A program made the translations under genes and the position numbers. From the NCBI GenBank assembly GCA_947585615.1, contig CANPXD010000011.1:1-37062 (forward strand): a DNA stretch of 37,062 bases, written 5' to 3'. Each line of letters begins with the position of its first letter. The stretch's first letter is position 1. Positions 24,087-31,809 of this stretch are shown in pieces. The stretch is from an uncultured Clostridia bacterium. GTDB lineage: Bacteria; Bacillota; Clostridia; Oscillospirales; Acutalibacteraceae. The notes beneath the pieces were generated by a model. It saw only the letters and a program-made list of their open reading frames with translations. It had not been told where the DNA came from and searched no databases.

Positions 24087-25112
24087 ATGAAAACATCAGA
24101 CTTTTTTTATGATTTGCCCGAGGAACTTATTGCCCAGACTCCCGTTGAGCCGAGGAATTCCTCTCGCCTTATGGTACTTAACAGGGCTTCCGGTGAAACG
24201 GAGCATAAAATCTTTTCAGATCTTGTTTCTTTTTTAAACCCCGGCGATTGCCTTATTATGAATGATACAAGGGTAATTCCGGCAAGAATTTACGGCATTA
24301 AAGAGAAAACAGGCGCAGTTGTGGAATTTCTGCTGCTTGAGCAGACGGAAAACAACGTCTGGGAATGTCTTTGCAGACCGGGCAAACGCGCCAAAATCGG
24401 AACTTGTTTTGAATTCGGTGAGGGAATATTAAAGGGTGAGATTATCGGTATAAATGATGACGAGGGCAGTCGATTTGTCAGGTTTTCCTGCCGCAGCAAT
24501 TTATTTTCGGTTCTTGACGAAATCGGTTCGATGCCGCTTCCTCCGTACATAAAGGAAAAGCTTACGGATAAGGAACGGTATCAGACAGTATACAGCCGCG
24601 AGCCGGGTTCGGCCGCGGCACCGACTGCAGGACTCCATTTTACGCCTCAGATGCTTGAAGAGATAAGAAAAAAAGGAATAAACACAGGATTTGTTACGCT
24701 TCATGTCGGTCTCGGCACGTTCAGACCCGTTAAGGTTGACGATGTAACTAAGCACCATATGCACACGGAGCATTATATTATTCCGCAGGAAACAGCCGAC
24801 CTTATCCATAATACGAAAGGAAACGCTAAAAAAGTAATTGCCGTCGGAACAACAACCTGCCGCACACTTGAAACTGCAGCACTCGGCGGAAATATCACTG
24901 CAACGGAGGGCGACACATCCATTTTTATTTATCCCGGGTTTGAATTCAAGTGCATTGACGCGCTTATAACAAATTTTCATTTGCCGGAGAGCACCCTTAT
25001 TATGCTTGTTTCTGCGTTTGCCGGCTATGATAACATTATGAATGCCTACAAGACTGCTGTTAAGGAAAAATACCGATTTTTCAGCTTCGGTGACGCGATG
25101 CTTATAATTTAG
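24087..25112 (+). CDS. queA: S-adenosylmethionine:tRNA ribosyltransferase-isomerase
   Basis: Transfers and isomerises the ribosyl group of SAM onto preQ1-modified tRNA to make epoxyqueuosine. The start [23 protein letters not shown] at 24087 (341 aa) is the family N-terminus and has GGAG at 24078-24081; the in-frame ATG nine codons earlier is rejected. Signature segments include [37 protein letters not shown] and [13 protein letters not shown]-like [13 protein letters not shown]. It is co-directional with tgt 24 nt downstream. Confidence 0.96.
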   Translation: MKTSDFFYDLPEELIAQTPVEPRNSSRLMVLNRASGETEHKIFSDLVSFLNPGDCLIMNDTRVIPARIYGIKEKTGAVVEFLLLEQTENNVWECLCRPGKRAKIGTCFEFGEGILKGEIIGINDDEGSRFVRFSCRSNLFSVLDEIGSMPLPPYIKEKLTDKERYQTVYSREPGSAAAPTAGLHFTPQMLEEIRKKGINTGFVTLHVGLGTFRPVKVDDVTKHHMHTEHYIIPQETADLIHNTKGNAKKVIAVGTTTCRTLETAALGGNITATEGDTSIFIYPGFEFKCIDALITNFHLPESTLIMLVSAFAGYDNIMNAYKTAVKEKYRFFSFGDAMLII

Positions 25113-25136
25113 TAAATTATTTATTTAGGAGAATTT

Positions 25137-26270
25137 ATGAAATTTACCGTATTAAAAACCGACGGATTTGCCAGAAGAGCCGTTTTTGAAACAGTTCACG
25201 GAACCGTTCAAACGCCTGCTTTTATGAATGTAGCAACAGCTGCCGCTATTAAAGGCGGTCTTTCAGCCGGAGACCTTGAAAGAATCGGGACACAGGTTAT
25301 GCTGTGCAATACTTATCATCTCCACGTCCGTCCCGGTGATGAACTTGTGTACGATATGGGCGGTCTGCACAAATTTACATCATGGAAAAGGCCGATCCTC
25401 ACAGACAGCGGCGGATTTCAGGTTTTTTCATTAGCAAAACTCAATAAAATCAAAGAAGAAGGTGTTGCTTTTAACTCGCATATTGACGGCAGAAAAATTT
25501 TTATCGGACCAGAGCAATCCATGCAGATTCAAAGCAATTTAGCCTCAACCATCGCAATGGCTTTTGATGAGTGCGTTGAGAATCCTGCCGAATACAAATA
25601 TGCCAAGGAAGCCTGCGAGCGCACAACACGGTGGCTTGAACGTTGTAAAATTGAGATGGACAGGCTTAATTCACTGCCTGAAACGATAAATAAAAACCAG
25701 CTTCTTTTCGGAATAAATCAGGGCTGCACCTTTGATGATTTAAGAGCAGAGCATATGAAGCTGATTGCAAAAATGGATTTGGACGGATATGCAATAGGCG
25801 GCCTTGCTGTCGGTGAGCCTAAGGAGGATATGTATAGAATTATAAGCGCAGTAACACCGTTTGCTCCTTTTAATAAGCCCAGATATTTGATGGGTGTCGG
25901 TACTCCCGGAAATATTATTGAAGGCGTGAGCAGGGGAGTGGATCTCTTTGATTGCGTTATGCCGAGCCGGAATGCCCGGCACGGTCAGCTGTTTACCAAA
26001 AAAGGCATTATCAATATCAACAATGCCAAATATGCGCGTGATGATAAACCGATAGACGAGAAATGCGGATGTCCTGTCTGTGCCAATCACAGCAGGGGAT
26101 ATATAAGACATCTTTTGAAAGCGGGAGAAATGCTCGGTATGAGGCTTGCAGTTATTCATAATCTCTATTTTTATAATAATTTGATGAAGGAAATTCGTGA
26201 AAGTATTGAAAATTCTTCATTTGATGATTATAAAAATGAATATACTGTAAAACTTGATGTAAGAATTTAG
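25137..26270 (+). CDS. tgt: Queuine/preQ1 tRNA-guanine transglycosylase
   Basis: Exchanges guanine-34 of GUN-anticodon tRNAs for preQ1, the step before QueA. The 377-aa protein has D90 (LTDSGGFQVFSL), the nucleophile D271 (DLFDCVMPSRNARHG) and the zinc site C309-x-C311-x2-C314...H340. AGGAG lies at the start. queA-tgt-yajC is a common bacterial gene order; here yajC has its own promoter in addition. Confidence 0.97.
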   Translation: MKFTVLKTDGFARRAVFETVHGTVQTPAFMNVATAAAIKGGLSAGDLERIGTQVMLCNTYHLHVRPGDELVYDMGGLHKFTSWKRPILTDSGGFQVFSLAKLNKIKEEGVAFNSHIDGRKIFIGPEQSMQIQSNLASTIAMAFDECVENPAEYKYAKEACERTTRWLERCKIEMDRLNSLPETINKNQLLFGINQGCTFDDLRAEHMKLIAKMDLDGYAIGGLAVGEPKEDMYRIISAVTPFAPFNKPRYLMGVGTPGNIIEGVSRGVDLFDCVMPSRNARHGQLFTKKGIININNAKYARDDKPIDEKCGCPVCANHSRGYIRHLLKAGEMLGMRLAVIHNLYFYNNLMKEIRESIENSSFDDYKNEYTVKLDVRI

Positions 26271-26277
26271 AAATAAC

Positions 26278-26306
26278 TTGCTTTTTTTTATATTTATCTA
26301 TATAAT
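26278..26306 (+). promoter_or_regulatory. Promoter of yajC
   Basis: TTGCTT (26278-26283), 17-bp spacer, TATAAT (26301-26306), beginning 8 bp after the tgt stop codon. Confidence 0.75.
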
Positions 26307-26341
26307 ATCAAATATTAACAGTTTTACGGAGGGTTAAATTT

Positions 26342-26794
26342 ATGTTGAATTTACTTCAGTTATTTGCTTCAGGCACATCAGGAACCCAGCAGGGCAGTTC
26401 TACTTCCTATATCATTCTGATGGTCATTCTTGTCGGCGTTATGTATTTTGTTATGATAAGACCGCAGAAGAAAAAGCAGAAGGAAGATCAGGAAATGAGA
26501 GCCTCGCTTGAAATCGGCGACGAGATTATAACGATCGGCGGAATTGTCGGTAGGGTTGTCACAATCCGTGAGGAAGATCTTGTGATTGAAACAGGCGCAG
26601 ACAGAACAAAAATGAAAATTCAGCGTTGGGCAGTTAATACTAATGTAACGAAATTGGAACAGCATAAAAAAGAGGTTGAGGCAGCAAGGCAGGCAGCAAA
26701 GGACAAAAGGGACAGTAAAAAATCTGCCAAAGAGGATAAACTTGAAAACAAGGAAGAACCTAAAGTCCTTACAGATAAAAAAACAGATGATTGA
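26342..26794 (+). CDS. yajC: Preprotein translocase subunit YajC
   Basis: Small membrane protein associated with the Sec/SecDF-YidC translocase. The 150-aa protein has one N-terminal helix (about residues 18-38, IILMVILVGVMYFVMIRPQKKKQKE). The conserved soluble block LEIGDEIITIGGIVGRVVTIREEDLVIETG follows. The C-terminal ~45 residues are a charged Lys/Glu/Asp tail longer than in many homologues. The ribosome site is GGAGG (26328-26332). Confidence 0.94.
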   Translation: MLNLLQLFASGTSGTQQGSSTSYIILMVILVGVMYFVMIRPQKKKQKEDQEMRASLEIGDEIITIGGIVGRVVTIREEDLVIETGADRTKMKIQRWAVNTNVTKLEQHKKEVEAARQAAKDKRDSKKSAKEDKLENKEEPKVLTDKKTDD

Positions 26795-26820
26795 TTTGCT
26801 GAATCAGTAATAATATAACG

Positions 26821-26854
26821 TTCCCCCGAATATTCTTTAATGAATACGGGGGAA
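26821..26854 (+). repeat. Hairpin that contains the ribosome site of the next gene
   Basis: A perfect 8-bp stem TTCCCCCG/CGGGGGAA (26821-26828 with 26847-26854). The only ribosome-binding candidate for the gene at 26860 is the GGGGG at 26848-26852, inside the right arm. The following T run is poor (TTATTAT), so it is a weak terminator, a translational lock, or both. Confidence 0.6.
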
Positions 26855-26859
26855 TTATT

Positions 26860-27261
26860 ATGCCTAAAATTACTTCAATAAATTCAAAAGGTCCGTTGAT
26901 AAGGTTTTTTTTAAAATCGGTTATACTCACTGTATTTTCCGTCGCAGTAACTTCGATGCTTCTTTCGCTCCTTGTCTACAAAGTAGACCTTGATATTAGG
27001 TCTCTTGAATATCTGTCTTATGTCTCGGTTTGCATATCATCTCTGTTTATTTCGTATTTTTCAGTCAAACCGTTGAAAAATAACGGCTTTGTAATGGGGA
27101 TGTTATCATCATTGCCGCTTGTTATTTATTCCTTTGTCAATCTTATATCTCACGGTAACAATATAATTCACTATTTGATTAAGCTGCTGCTTATTCTTGT
27201 AATCAGCGGAATTTTCGGATATATATCGGCATCAAAATCAAAGAAATTTAAGGTAAAATAG
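26860..27261 (+). CDS. TIGR04086-like four-helix membrane protein
   Basis: Small integral membrane protein of 133 aa. Four hydrophobic segments lie at about residues 15-40, 50-68, 76-96 and 103-125, with a basic C-terminus (SKSKKFKVK). Size, topology and position directly after yajC match the TIGR04086 family of unknown function; I recognise it by context more than by motif. Its ribosome site lies in a hairpin arm (26847-26854). The next gene starts 3 nt after its stop. Confidence 0.65.
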   Translation: MPKITSINSKGPLIRFFLKSVILTVFSVAVTSMLLSLLVYKVDLDIRSLEYLSYVSVCISSLFISYFSVKPLKNNGFVMGMLSSLPLVIYSFVNLISHGNNIIHYLIKLLLILVISGIFGYISASKSKKFKVK

Positions 27262-27263
27262 AT

Positions 27264-27920
27264 ATGGATAGTTTTGAAATTAAAGACGGAAACTTTGAGA
27301 TAATAAAAGAAAAAAACAGCAGACTCGAGATTGTCAAAGAGGATAAAAAAGATTTTTTTGAACTGTTTAAAGATAATAAGACTGTTTTTTACTCTGTGAT
27401 GTTCTATGCGGCAGGACTTCTTTGCGGCTCATTTGTCTATAAAAAATGTCAGAATGATCTGCTGAATGGAGTTCTTGCACCGGCAAAAAGCGAGTTTTTA
27501 CAATTGTTTTTAAACAATTTGAGTCTTTATCTGATTATATTTGCCGCTTCGGTATTGCTTGGTGTATGTCTTGTCGGTTTTCCGCTGCTTAATATAATTC
27601 CTTTTTTTGTCGGAATAGAAGCAGGAATGAAAATAGCTTATTTTTATGTTAATTATTCCGTTAAAGGGATAGGATATTCGCTTTTAATGGTAGCGCCTTT
27701 TGTCTGCTTATTTTTAACGGTGATTATTTATTCTATATCAATGAGCTACAATCTGAGTAAAAGCATTTATGATATAACAGTAAAAAAATCAGATATATCC
27801 GAGCATTTCAACTACAGGACATATCTGAAAAAATATCTTATCTACTGCGGTATGATTATACTCGTTTCGTTAATCAATACCGCTGTCTGCACCGCTCTCA
27901 GCGGCATTATTGCGCTTTAG
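27264..27920 (+). CDS. spoIIM: SpoIIM-like membrane protein (stage II sporulation protein M family)
   Basis: SpoIIM works with SpoIID and SpoIIP in peptidoglycan degradation during engulfment in endospore formers. The 218-aa protein has a charged N-terminal ~45 residues, then about five hydrophobic segments. The family layout is visible (VFYSVMFYAAGLLCGSFV, then LGVCLVGFPLLNIIPFFVGIEAGMKIAYF and a C-terminal YLIYCGMIILVSLI). It follows the TIGR04086-like gene by 3 nt. Its last 14 bp overlap the convergent xerD gene. In Bacillus spoIIM also lies close to xerD, supporting the call. Presence suggests, but does not prove, a spore-forming lineage. Confidence 0.78.
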   Translation: MDSFEIKDGNFEIIKEKNSRLEIVKEDKKDFFELFKDNKTVFYSVMFYAAGLLCGSFVYKKCQNDLLNGVLAPAKSEFLQLFLNNLSLYLIIFAASVLLGVCLVGFPLLNIIPFFVGIEAGMKIAYFYVNYSVKGIGYSLLMVAPFVCLFLTVIIYSISMSYNLSKSIYDITVKKSDISEHFNYRTYLKKYLIYCGMIILVSLINTAVCTALSGIIAL

Positions 27921-28881
27921 ATAAATCGTTAAGAGGATTGGCTTCAACTGCTTTTTTTGCGGCGTCGCTTGAAATGTGCGTGTAAATCTCTGTAGTTCCG
28001 AGATTTTCATGACCGAGAATTTCTTTTAAAAGCAGAACATCTACATTACCGTGCTGATACATAAGCGTCGCGGCAGTATGGCGAAGCTTATGTACAGATA
28101 AGCCTCTGTTGCCGAGACCTGCCTTTTCAAGATTAGTATAAACCAGATGTTGAACGGTTTTCGGACTGATTCGCTGATTTCTTGAACTTAAAAACAGCGC
28201 ATGGTCTTTAACGCCGTCATTTGGTCTCTTTTTCATATAAGAAGTATATGCGTCAATACACGCCTGATTAAGATAAACGGTTCGCTCTTTGTTGCCTTTT
28301 CCCGTAATTACGAGCGAGCCGTCCGATTTTATATCATTATAATCAATGGAAACAAGCTCTGAGAGCCGCAGGCCGCAATTCAGGAAGAATGTAATGATGG
28401 CGTAATCCCGTTCTTTGTAGGGACCGTCAATCACTGATAAAAGACGCTCAGCCTCCTCAAGGCTCAGATATTTCGGAAGAGCGCGTTTAGTCTTTGGTAT
28501 ATCGAGATTCTTCATCGGATTATATTCAAGCAGTCCGAGATTATCTGTCAGATAAATAAAAAATCTTCTTATTGCAATAACACGCCTGGCACGTGTGTTT
28601 TCATTATTATGGCGCACATTTTTACAGTATATAAGAAACTGGTATGCGTCATTCAACGTAATTTTTTTAATAAACTCAATGTCGATAGGGGACAGATCAA
28701 TCTGTTCATCACTTACATCGCTGCCGATTTTTGTTTTTTCCCGCATTAAGTATCTGAAGAAAGTTCTCAGGTCAGACGCATATTCAATAACAGAAAGTTC
28801 AGAGTGACCCTTTATCGCTTCAATGTAAATTAAGTATTGCTGAACAAGAATGGGTAATTTAGCAAAATCTTCTCGTTTCAT
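27907..28881 (-). CDS. xerD: Site-specific tyrosine recombinase XerD-like
   Basis: Tyrosine recombinase that resolves chromosome dimers at dif with a Xer partner. The start at 28881 (324 aa) is chosen because GAAAGG at 28892-28897 has a proper distance to it; an ATG three codons earlier abuts that site. The N-terminal SAM-like domain (about 1-115) is followed by the catalytic domain with R (CGLRLSEL), K (TGKGNKERTV), H-x-x-R (VHKLRHTAATL), H (LGHENLGT) and Y (TEIYTHI). The gene is full length and intact, unlike the minimal recombinase at 30741-31313. Neighbourhood with spoIIM supports a housekeeping Xer. It could be a single XerA-type enzyme. Confidence 0.85.
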   Translation of the reverse strand: MKREDFAKLPILVQQYLIYIEAIKGHSELSVIEYASDLRTFFRYLMREKTKIGSDVSDEQIDLSPIDIEFIKKITLNDAYQFLIYCKNVRHNNENTRARRVIAIRRFFIYLTDNLGLLEYNPMKNLDIPKTKRALPKYLSLEEAERLLSVIDGPYKERDYAIITFFLNCGLRLSELVSIDYNDIKSDGSLVITGKGNKERTVYLNQACIDAYTSYMKKRPNDGVKDHALFLSSRNQRISPKTVQHLVYTNLEKAGLGNRGLSVHKLRHTAATLMYQHGNVDVLLLKEILGHENLGTTEIYTHISSDAAKKAVEANPLNDLSKAQ

Positions 28882-28895
28882 AAAATTCATCCTTT

Positions 28896-28914
28896 CTGTG
28901 AAACAGTTTCACAG
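28896..28914. repeat. 9-1-9 perfect inverted repeat before xerD
   Basis: CTGTGAAAC-A-GTTTCACAG. It lies immediately upstream of the xerD ribosome site and is a good form for a dimeric repressor operator, or a tight hairpin near the 5' end of the mRNA. Confidence 0.6.
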
Positions 28915-29044
28915 CATTATTTTTTAACTATCCCACCGGCAGGGGGGAAAAAACAATAACAATAAAATATAAAGAATTATGATATAAGTTAATTTTCCCT
29001 TTAATTTAATAACATTTGCAGTAATAATATTATTAGGTTACAAG

Positions 29045-29073
29045 TTGAAATGTAAATAAGAATATGCTACAAT
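29045..29073 (+). promoter_or_regulatory. Promoter of the acyltransferase gene
   Basis: TTGAAA (29045-29050), 17-bp spacer, TACAAT (29068-29073), 41 nt before the start codon. Confidence 0.7.
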
Positions 29074-29113
29074 TTAAGCAAATTGTTATTGAATAAAAAT
29101 AAGGAGATTTAAA

Positions 29114-30169
29114 TTGTTAAATCCGTTATACAAAAATATGAATAATAGAATTGAATGGATAGATACTGTTAAATACATATGTATAATGTTTGTAATGCTT
29201 ACTCACCTTGAAAGTTGCACAGAAGAATTAAGAACATTTTTTAATCCGTTTTTCTTGATGTTATTTTTCTTTTGCTCAGGTTATGTCTATAAAAATAATA
29301 GATCGTTCAAGGCGTTTATCTTAAAGAAAATTCGTCAATTATTTGTTCCTTGGTTAGTATTTTCCTGTTTAAACATATTTTTAGCACAAATATTGTCTTT
29401 TAATAAACACTCTGATTTGTTTGAAGAATTAAAGTGGAATTTTTTGCAAATCAGAGGATTGAATGACGGGTTATGGTTTATTGCGGCATTGTTTATTACA
29501 TATATTCCTTTTTATTTTTATGTAAAAAAATATGAAGAATCAAAAAATAAATACAAACATATTATTTTTGTTTGTATTTCATTAATTTTTTCTTTTATAA
29601 GTATATTATACACTAAATTAATGCCGGCAGAATTGCTTCCATGGGGTTCCGTGAATCTACCATGGCATATGGAATATGTTTTTCAGGCAATGTTATTTAT
29701 GTTTATAGGTTATATTTTCAAGAATAAAATTGAAAATAAAATTGATTTGTATAATACCGGAAAAAACAGATTTATTTTAATGCTGGTATATGTGATTATA
29801 AGATATGCAGTATATTTTAGTGGAGTACATTTTTCCGTTATTATTGAAATAATTTACAGTTATTTATCACAATTGTTTGGCTGTCTATTAATAATTGATT
29901 TTTCTAAAGTAATAAAAAGCAATAAATATTTTAATTTTGTTGGGCAAAACACGTTGCTTTATTTTGCTCTTCATGGTAAGTTTTATAGTCTGTTTCAAAC
30001 GATTTTGAAAAATTTTGATATATATAACATGATTTTAAAGAATACGATTTATTCATCAATATTTGCTATATTTCTTACTGTTATATTATCCTTAGTATTA
30101 ATTTTACCTGTTTATATTATAAATAGATATTTTCCGTTTTTAATAGGAAGAAAAAAGAAAGATAATTAA
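29114..30169 (+). CDS. Acyltransferase 3 family membrane protein
   Basis: Polytopic membrane acyltransferase of the PF01757 type, which O-acylates cell-surface sugars. The 351-aa protein starts RIEWIDTVKYICIMFVMLTHL, with the family's N-terminal helix and His. About ten hydrophobic helices follow, with FFFCSGYVYK and IRQLFVPWLVFS blocks. The start is a TTG with AAGGAG (29101-29106) at 7-nt spacing; an ATG at 29138 is the alternative. Base composition is strikingly AT-rich compared with flanking genes, with long A/T runs and AT-ending codons, suggesting recent acquisition. No glycan cluster adjoins it, so the acceptor is unknown. Confidence 0.82.
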   Translation: MLNPLYKNMNNRIEWIDTVKYICIMFVMLTHLESCTEELRTFFNPFFLMLFFFCSGYVYKNNRSFKAFILKKIRQLFVPWLVFSCLNIFLAQILSFNKHSDLFEELKWNFLQIRGLNDGLWFIAALFITYIPFYFYVKKYEESKNKYKHIIFVCISLIFSFISILYTKLMPAELLPWGSVNLPWHMEYVFQAMLFMFIGYIFKNKIENKIDLYNTGKNRFILMLVYVIIRYAVYFSGVHFSVIIEIIYSYLSQLFGCLLIIDFSKVIKSNKYFNFVGQNTLLYFALHGKFYSLFQTILKNFDIYNMILKNTIYSSIFAIFLTVILSLVLILPVYIINRYFPFLIGRKKKDN

Positions 30170-30336
30170 AATGTACTTTATGAAAAGAAACACATATAAA
30201 GAAAAAAGATAAGCATATCAAATTCGTTCTCTTAAACTATAAGAATTAAGTGTATCTATCTATTAATAAACATATATTGTTCTGCGGAACGTTTATAGAT
30301 TGTATTAAATCACTCGCCTTTTTTGCGCAAAATATT

Positions 30337-30351
30337 TATTTTGTATAATTG
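30337..30351 (+). repeat. Left copy of 15-bp direct repeat (candidate att core)
   Basis: TATTTTGTATAATTG, identical to 33641-33655. The pair brackets the sRNA, the recombinase-to-rep cassette and the GC-rich region (3304 bp apart). Confidence 0.45.
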
Positions 30352-30460
30352 CTAATCGCAAATTATCGCCCGCGCAAACGCAGGCTTACAAAATAAGCGT
30401 TTTGTCTAATCGTCTACGGGAGCGGTTCAGAGACGCTGCTACAAATCACCCTAACCCCCG

Positions 30461-30480
30461 CCTTTCCCTCAAGGGAAAGG
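30461..30480. repeat. REP-like hairpin
   Basis: CCTTTCCC-TCAA-GGGAAAGG, a perfect 8-bp stem with a 4-nt loop, preceded by a C-rich tract (CACCCTAACCCCCG). It resembles dispersed intergenic palindromes of gut Clostridia. Confidence 0.5.
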
Positions 30481-30530
30481 AGCGGCAAGTGTAGAAATAT
30501 CTGCGCTGAAAATCCTTTCTAAAAATTTGA

Positions 30531-30559
30531 TTGACAAACACGTTTGATTATGGTATAGT
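30531..30559 (+). promoter_or_regulatory. Strong promoter of a candidate small RNA
   Basis: TTGACA (30531-30536), 17-bp spacer, TATAGT (30554-30559). One of the best promoter matches in the window, with no coding gene downstream. Confidence 0.75.
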
Positions 30560-30565
30560 AAGTCT

Positions 30566-30684
30566 TGGCAAGTGTGGAAGAAATAACTTTCACAAGCATT
30601 CCCCTTTGTCCATATTGGTGGCTGGTGGTTCTGTCATCAATGGGAATGTACCATAAAAACCCGGCTTTGTCAAGCCGGGTTTTT
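30566..30684 (+). ncRNA. Candidate free-standing structured small RNA (about 120 nt)
   Basis: It is framed by a consensus promoter (30531-30559) and a strong terminator (30655-30684). The body has two stems whose right arms are contiguous: CATTCCC/GGGAATG (30597-30603 with 30642-30648) and ATTGGTG/CATCAAT (30614-30620 with 30635-30641, one wobble pair). A 10-nt bulge lies on the left strand and a 14-nt loop rich in GGTGG is at the tip. No ribosome site plus open frame is present. I do not recognise the family. It lies at the 3' side of the minus-strand recombinase gene, so a role in the element's control is possible. Confidence 0.55.
30655..30684. terminator. Strong bidirectional terminator (small RNA and recombinase cassette)
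   Basis: A 13-bp stem including ACCCGGCTT/AAGCCGGGT (30655-30667 with 30672-30684) and a TGTC loop. There are T runs on both strands, so it can end the plus-strand RNA and the minus-strand rep-to-recombinase transcript. Confidence 0.9.
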
Positions 30685-30740
30685 AATTTTGTTCATGCGC
30701 TTGATATGCTACAACAAGTTAACAATATAGAAAATGTCAA

Positions 30741-31313
30741 TTATTTTAAGCTTTTTTTCCGGGCTTTGCTGCGCATTTTTAATGCGGTGTAGGTATCTGC
30801 AAGCGCATAAATCAATGTGTCGCTGTCGTGGCTATGATTTAAAGCGAGTTGTACTTTGTCAAGATCATTGCCATTTTGTAGCAAGTCAACTGCATATGCC
30901 TTGCGTGTCGAATGCGGCGCAATGTTCTGCTTTAATCGTAGCGCCCTTCGAGCGCGCTTTAAATCAGCCCACACAGCTTGGCGAGTTCTGTGACTGCAAA
31001 TATCGTCCCTTCCCTCAAAAACATATATTGAGCCTTTTTGAGCATATAATCTATCAAAAAGCGCCTTTGAGAGCCGTTTCCGGCTCTTTTTTTGCGTTTT
31101 TTTCTCAATTATTGTAATCGAAGTAGTTCCCTTTTTTTCAGCATCTTGCAGCGCTTCAGAGGTCAACGAAAGGCAATCATCAATCCGCCAGCCAGTTTGT
31201 AATGCAAGTTCACAAACTAAAGCATTTGTAGGTGTCAAGCATTGCATCATACAAGCCCACAAGTCTCTGTCAATGAAATCTGTTTTTATTCTATCCCCTC
31301 CCATTCTAGCCAT
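30741..31313 (-). CDS. Minimal tyrosine recombinase/integrase (catalytic domain only)
   Basis: Predicted site-specific recombinase of the element. The 190-aa protein consists of little more than the catalytic domain. Visible active-site residues are R43 (TGWRIDDCLSL), a Lys in the beta-hairpin (KKTQKKSRK, 71-79), H134-x2-R137 (PHSTRKAYA), H160 (ALNHSHDSDT) and Y169 (TLIYALAD). An N-terminal core-binding domain is missing, as in FimB/FimE-sized recombinases. The ATG at 31313 has AAAGG upstream and overlaps the previous gene by 28 nt; a strong GGGAGGGG inside the frame has no good start codon after it. The basic C-terminus (RSKARKKSLK) may bind DNA. It is last in the four-gene cassette. Confidence 0.78.
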   Translation of the reverse strand: MARMGGDRIKTDFIDRDLWACMMQCLTPTNALVCELALQTGWRIDDCLSLTSEALQDAEKKGTTSITIIEKKTQKKSRKRLSKALFDRLYAQKGSIYVFEGRDDICSHRTRQAVWADLKRARRALRLKQNIAPHSTRKAYAVDLLQNGNDLDKVQLALNHSHDSDTLIYALADTYTALKMRSKARKKSLK

Positions 31314-31618
31314 AGCTTATTTGCCTTTTGCAAGGCAACTGCGCAGTATTTTAAGTGGTTGTAAATTGTATGCGTGGCAACAGCTAAATGCCTGCAAACG
31401 GTAGGCTGAGAAATGTGCAGCGTGCGCGCAATCTCGCATTGTGTCATTTGCTCTTCAAATTTAAGCTTTATACACCTTTGCTGTTGCTCTGAAAGTTCAT
31501 ATTTCATTATGAGATTAAGAGCAACGCGAATTGCTTCGCGCGTTATTTTCTGTGTGTCAACGTCTAAATCAAAATTTTCATCATTTTCCCCACAAAACAA
31601 CTGAATAAAATCAATCAT
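31286..31618 (-). CDS. Sigma-70 region 4-like HTH protein of the element
   Basis: Small predicted DNA-binding protein of 110 aa. Residues ~40-95 form a sigma region 4-type helix-turn-helix: LSEQQQRCIKLKFEEQMTQCEIARTLHISQPTVCRHLAVAT. Sigma region 2 is absent, so it is not a full sigma factor. Comparable phage and plasmid proteins act as late-gene or copy-control activators, but that is by analogy. The ATG at 31618 overlaps the preceding gene by 8 bp and has GAGGGAA upstream; its end overlaps the recombinase start by 28 bp. It probably controls this element or its recombinase. Confidence 0.65.
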   Translation of the reverse strand: MIDFIQLFCGENDENFDLDVDTQKITREAIRVALNLIMKYELSEQQQRCIKLKFEEQMTQCEIARTLHISQPTVCRHLAVATHTIYNHLKYCAVALQKANKLWLEWEGIE

Positions 31619-31808
31619 AATATTCCCTCAAAATAACTGAAATCCGGCGACAGTCAGTAGCCATGTCATAATATGCAGCAATTTTGCGTTGTAATTGAAA
31701 TAAATCTTCACCAGTGTAAACACGAAGTAGAGGGCGCAATCCGTCTACTTTTGCGAATAAAATACCAGCTTGCTGCTGATATTCATCAGCTAATTTGTCA
31801 ATTTCCAA
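31611..31808 (-). CDS. Hypothetical 65-aa protein of the element
   Basis: Not recognised. The product (MEIDKLADEYQQQAGILFAKVDGLRPLLRVYTG...) is predicted to be mostly alpha-helical and charged, with no Cys pairs, TM segment or signal peptide. It starts with TTG directly after the rep stop, with GAGGT about 8 nt upstream, and overlaps the next gene by 8 bp. This tight packing between rep and the sigma-like gene is the main evidence that it is real. Small proteins in this position of phage-like sigma operons are often partners of the HTH protein, but nothing here proves that. Confidence 0.5.
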   Translation of the reverse strand: MEIDKLADEYQQQAGILFAKVDGLRPLLRVYTGEDLFQLQRKIAAYYDMATDCRRISVILREYYD

Positions 31809-31809
31809 A

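Larger units (their letters stand above)
30170..30530. other. Gene-free stretch at the left end of the integrated element
   Basis: AT-rich to about 30300, then more GC-rich. It holds a 12-bp perfect palindrome TTTTGCGCAAAA (30321-30332), the left copy of a 15-bp direct repeat (30337-30351), and a REP-like hairpin (30461-30480). No open frame with a ribosome site is seen on either strand. Confidence 0.6.
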
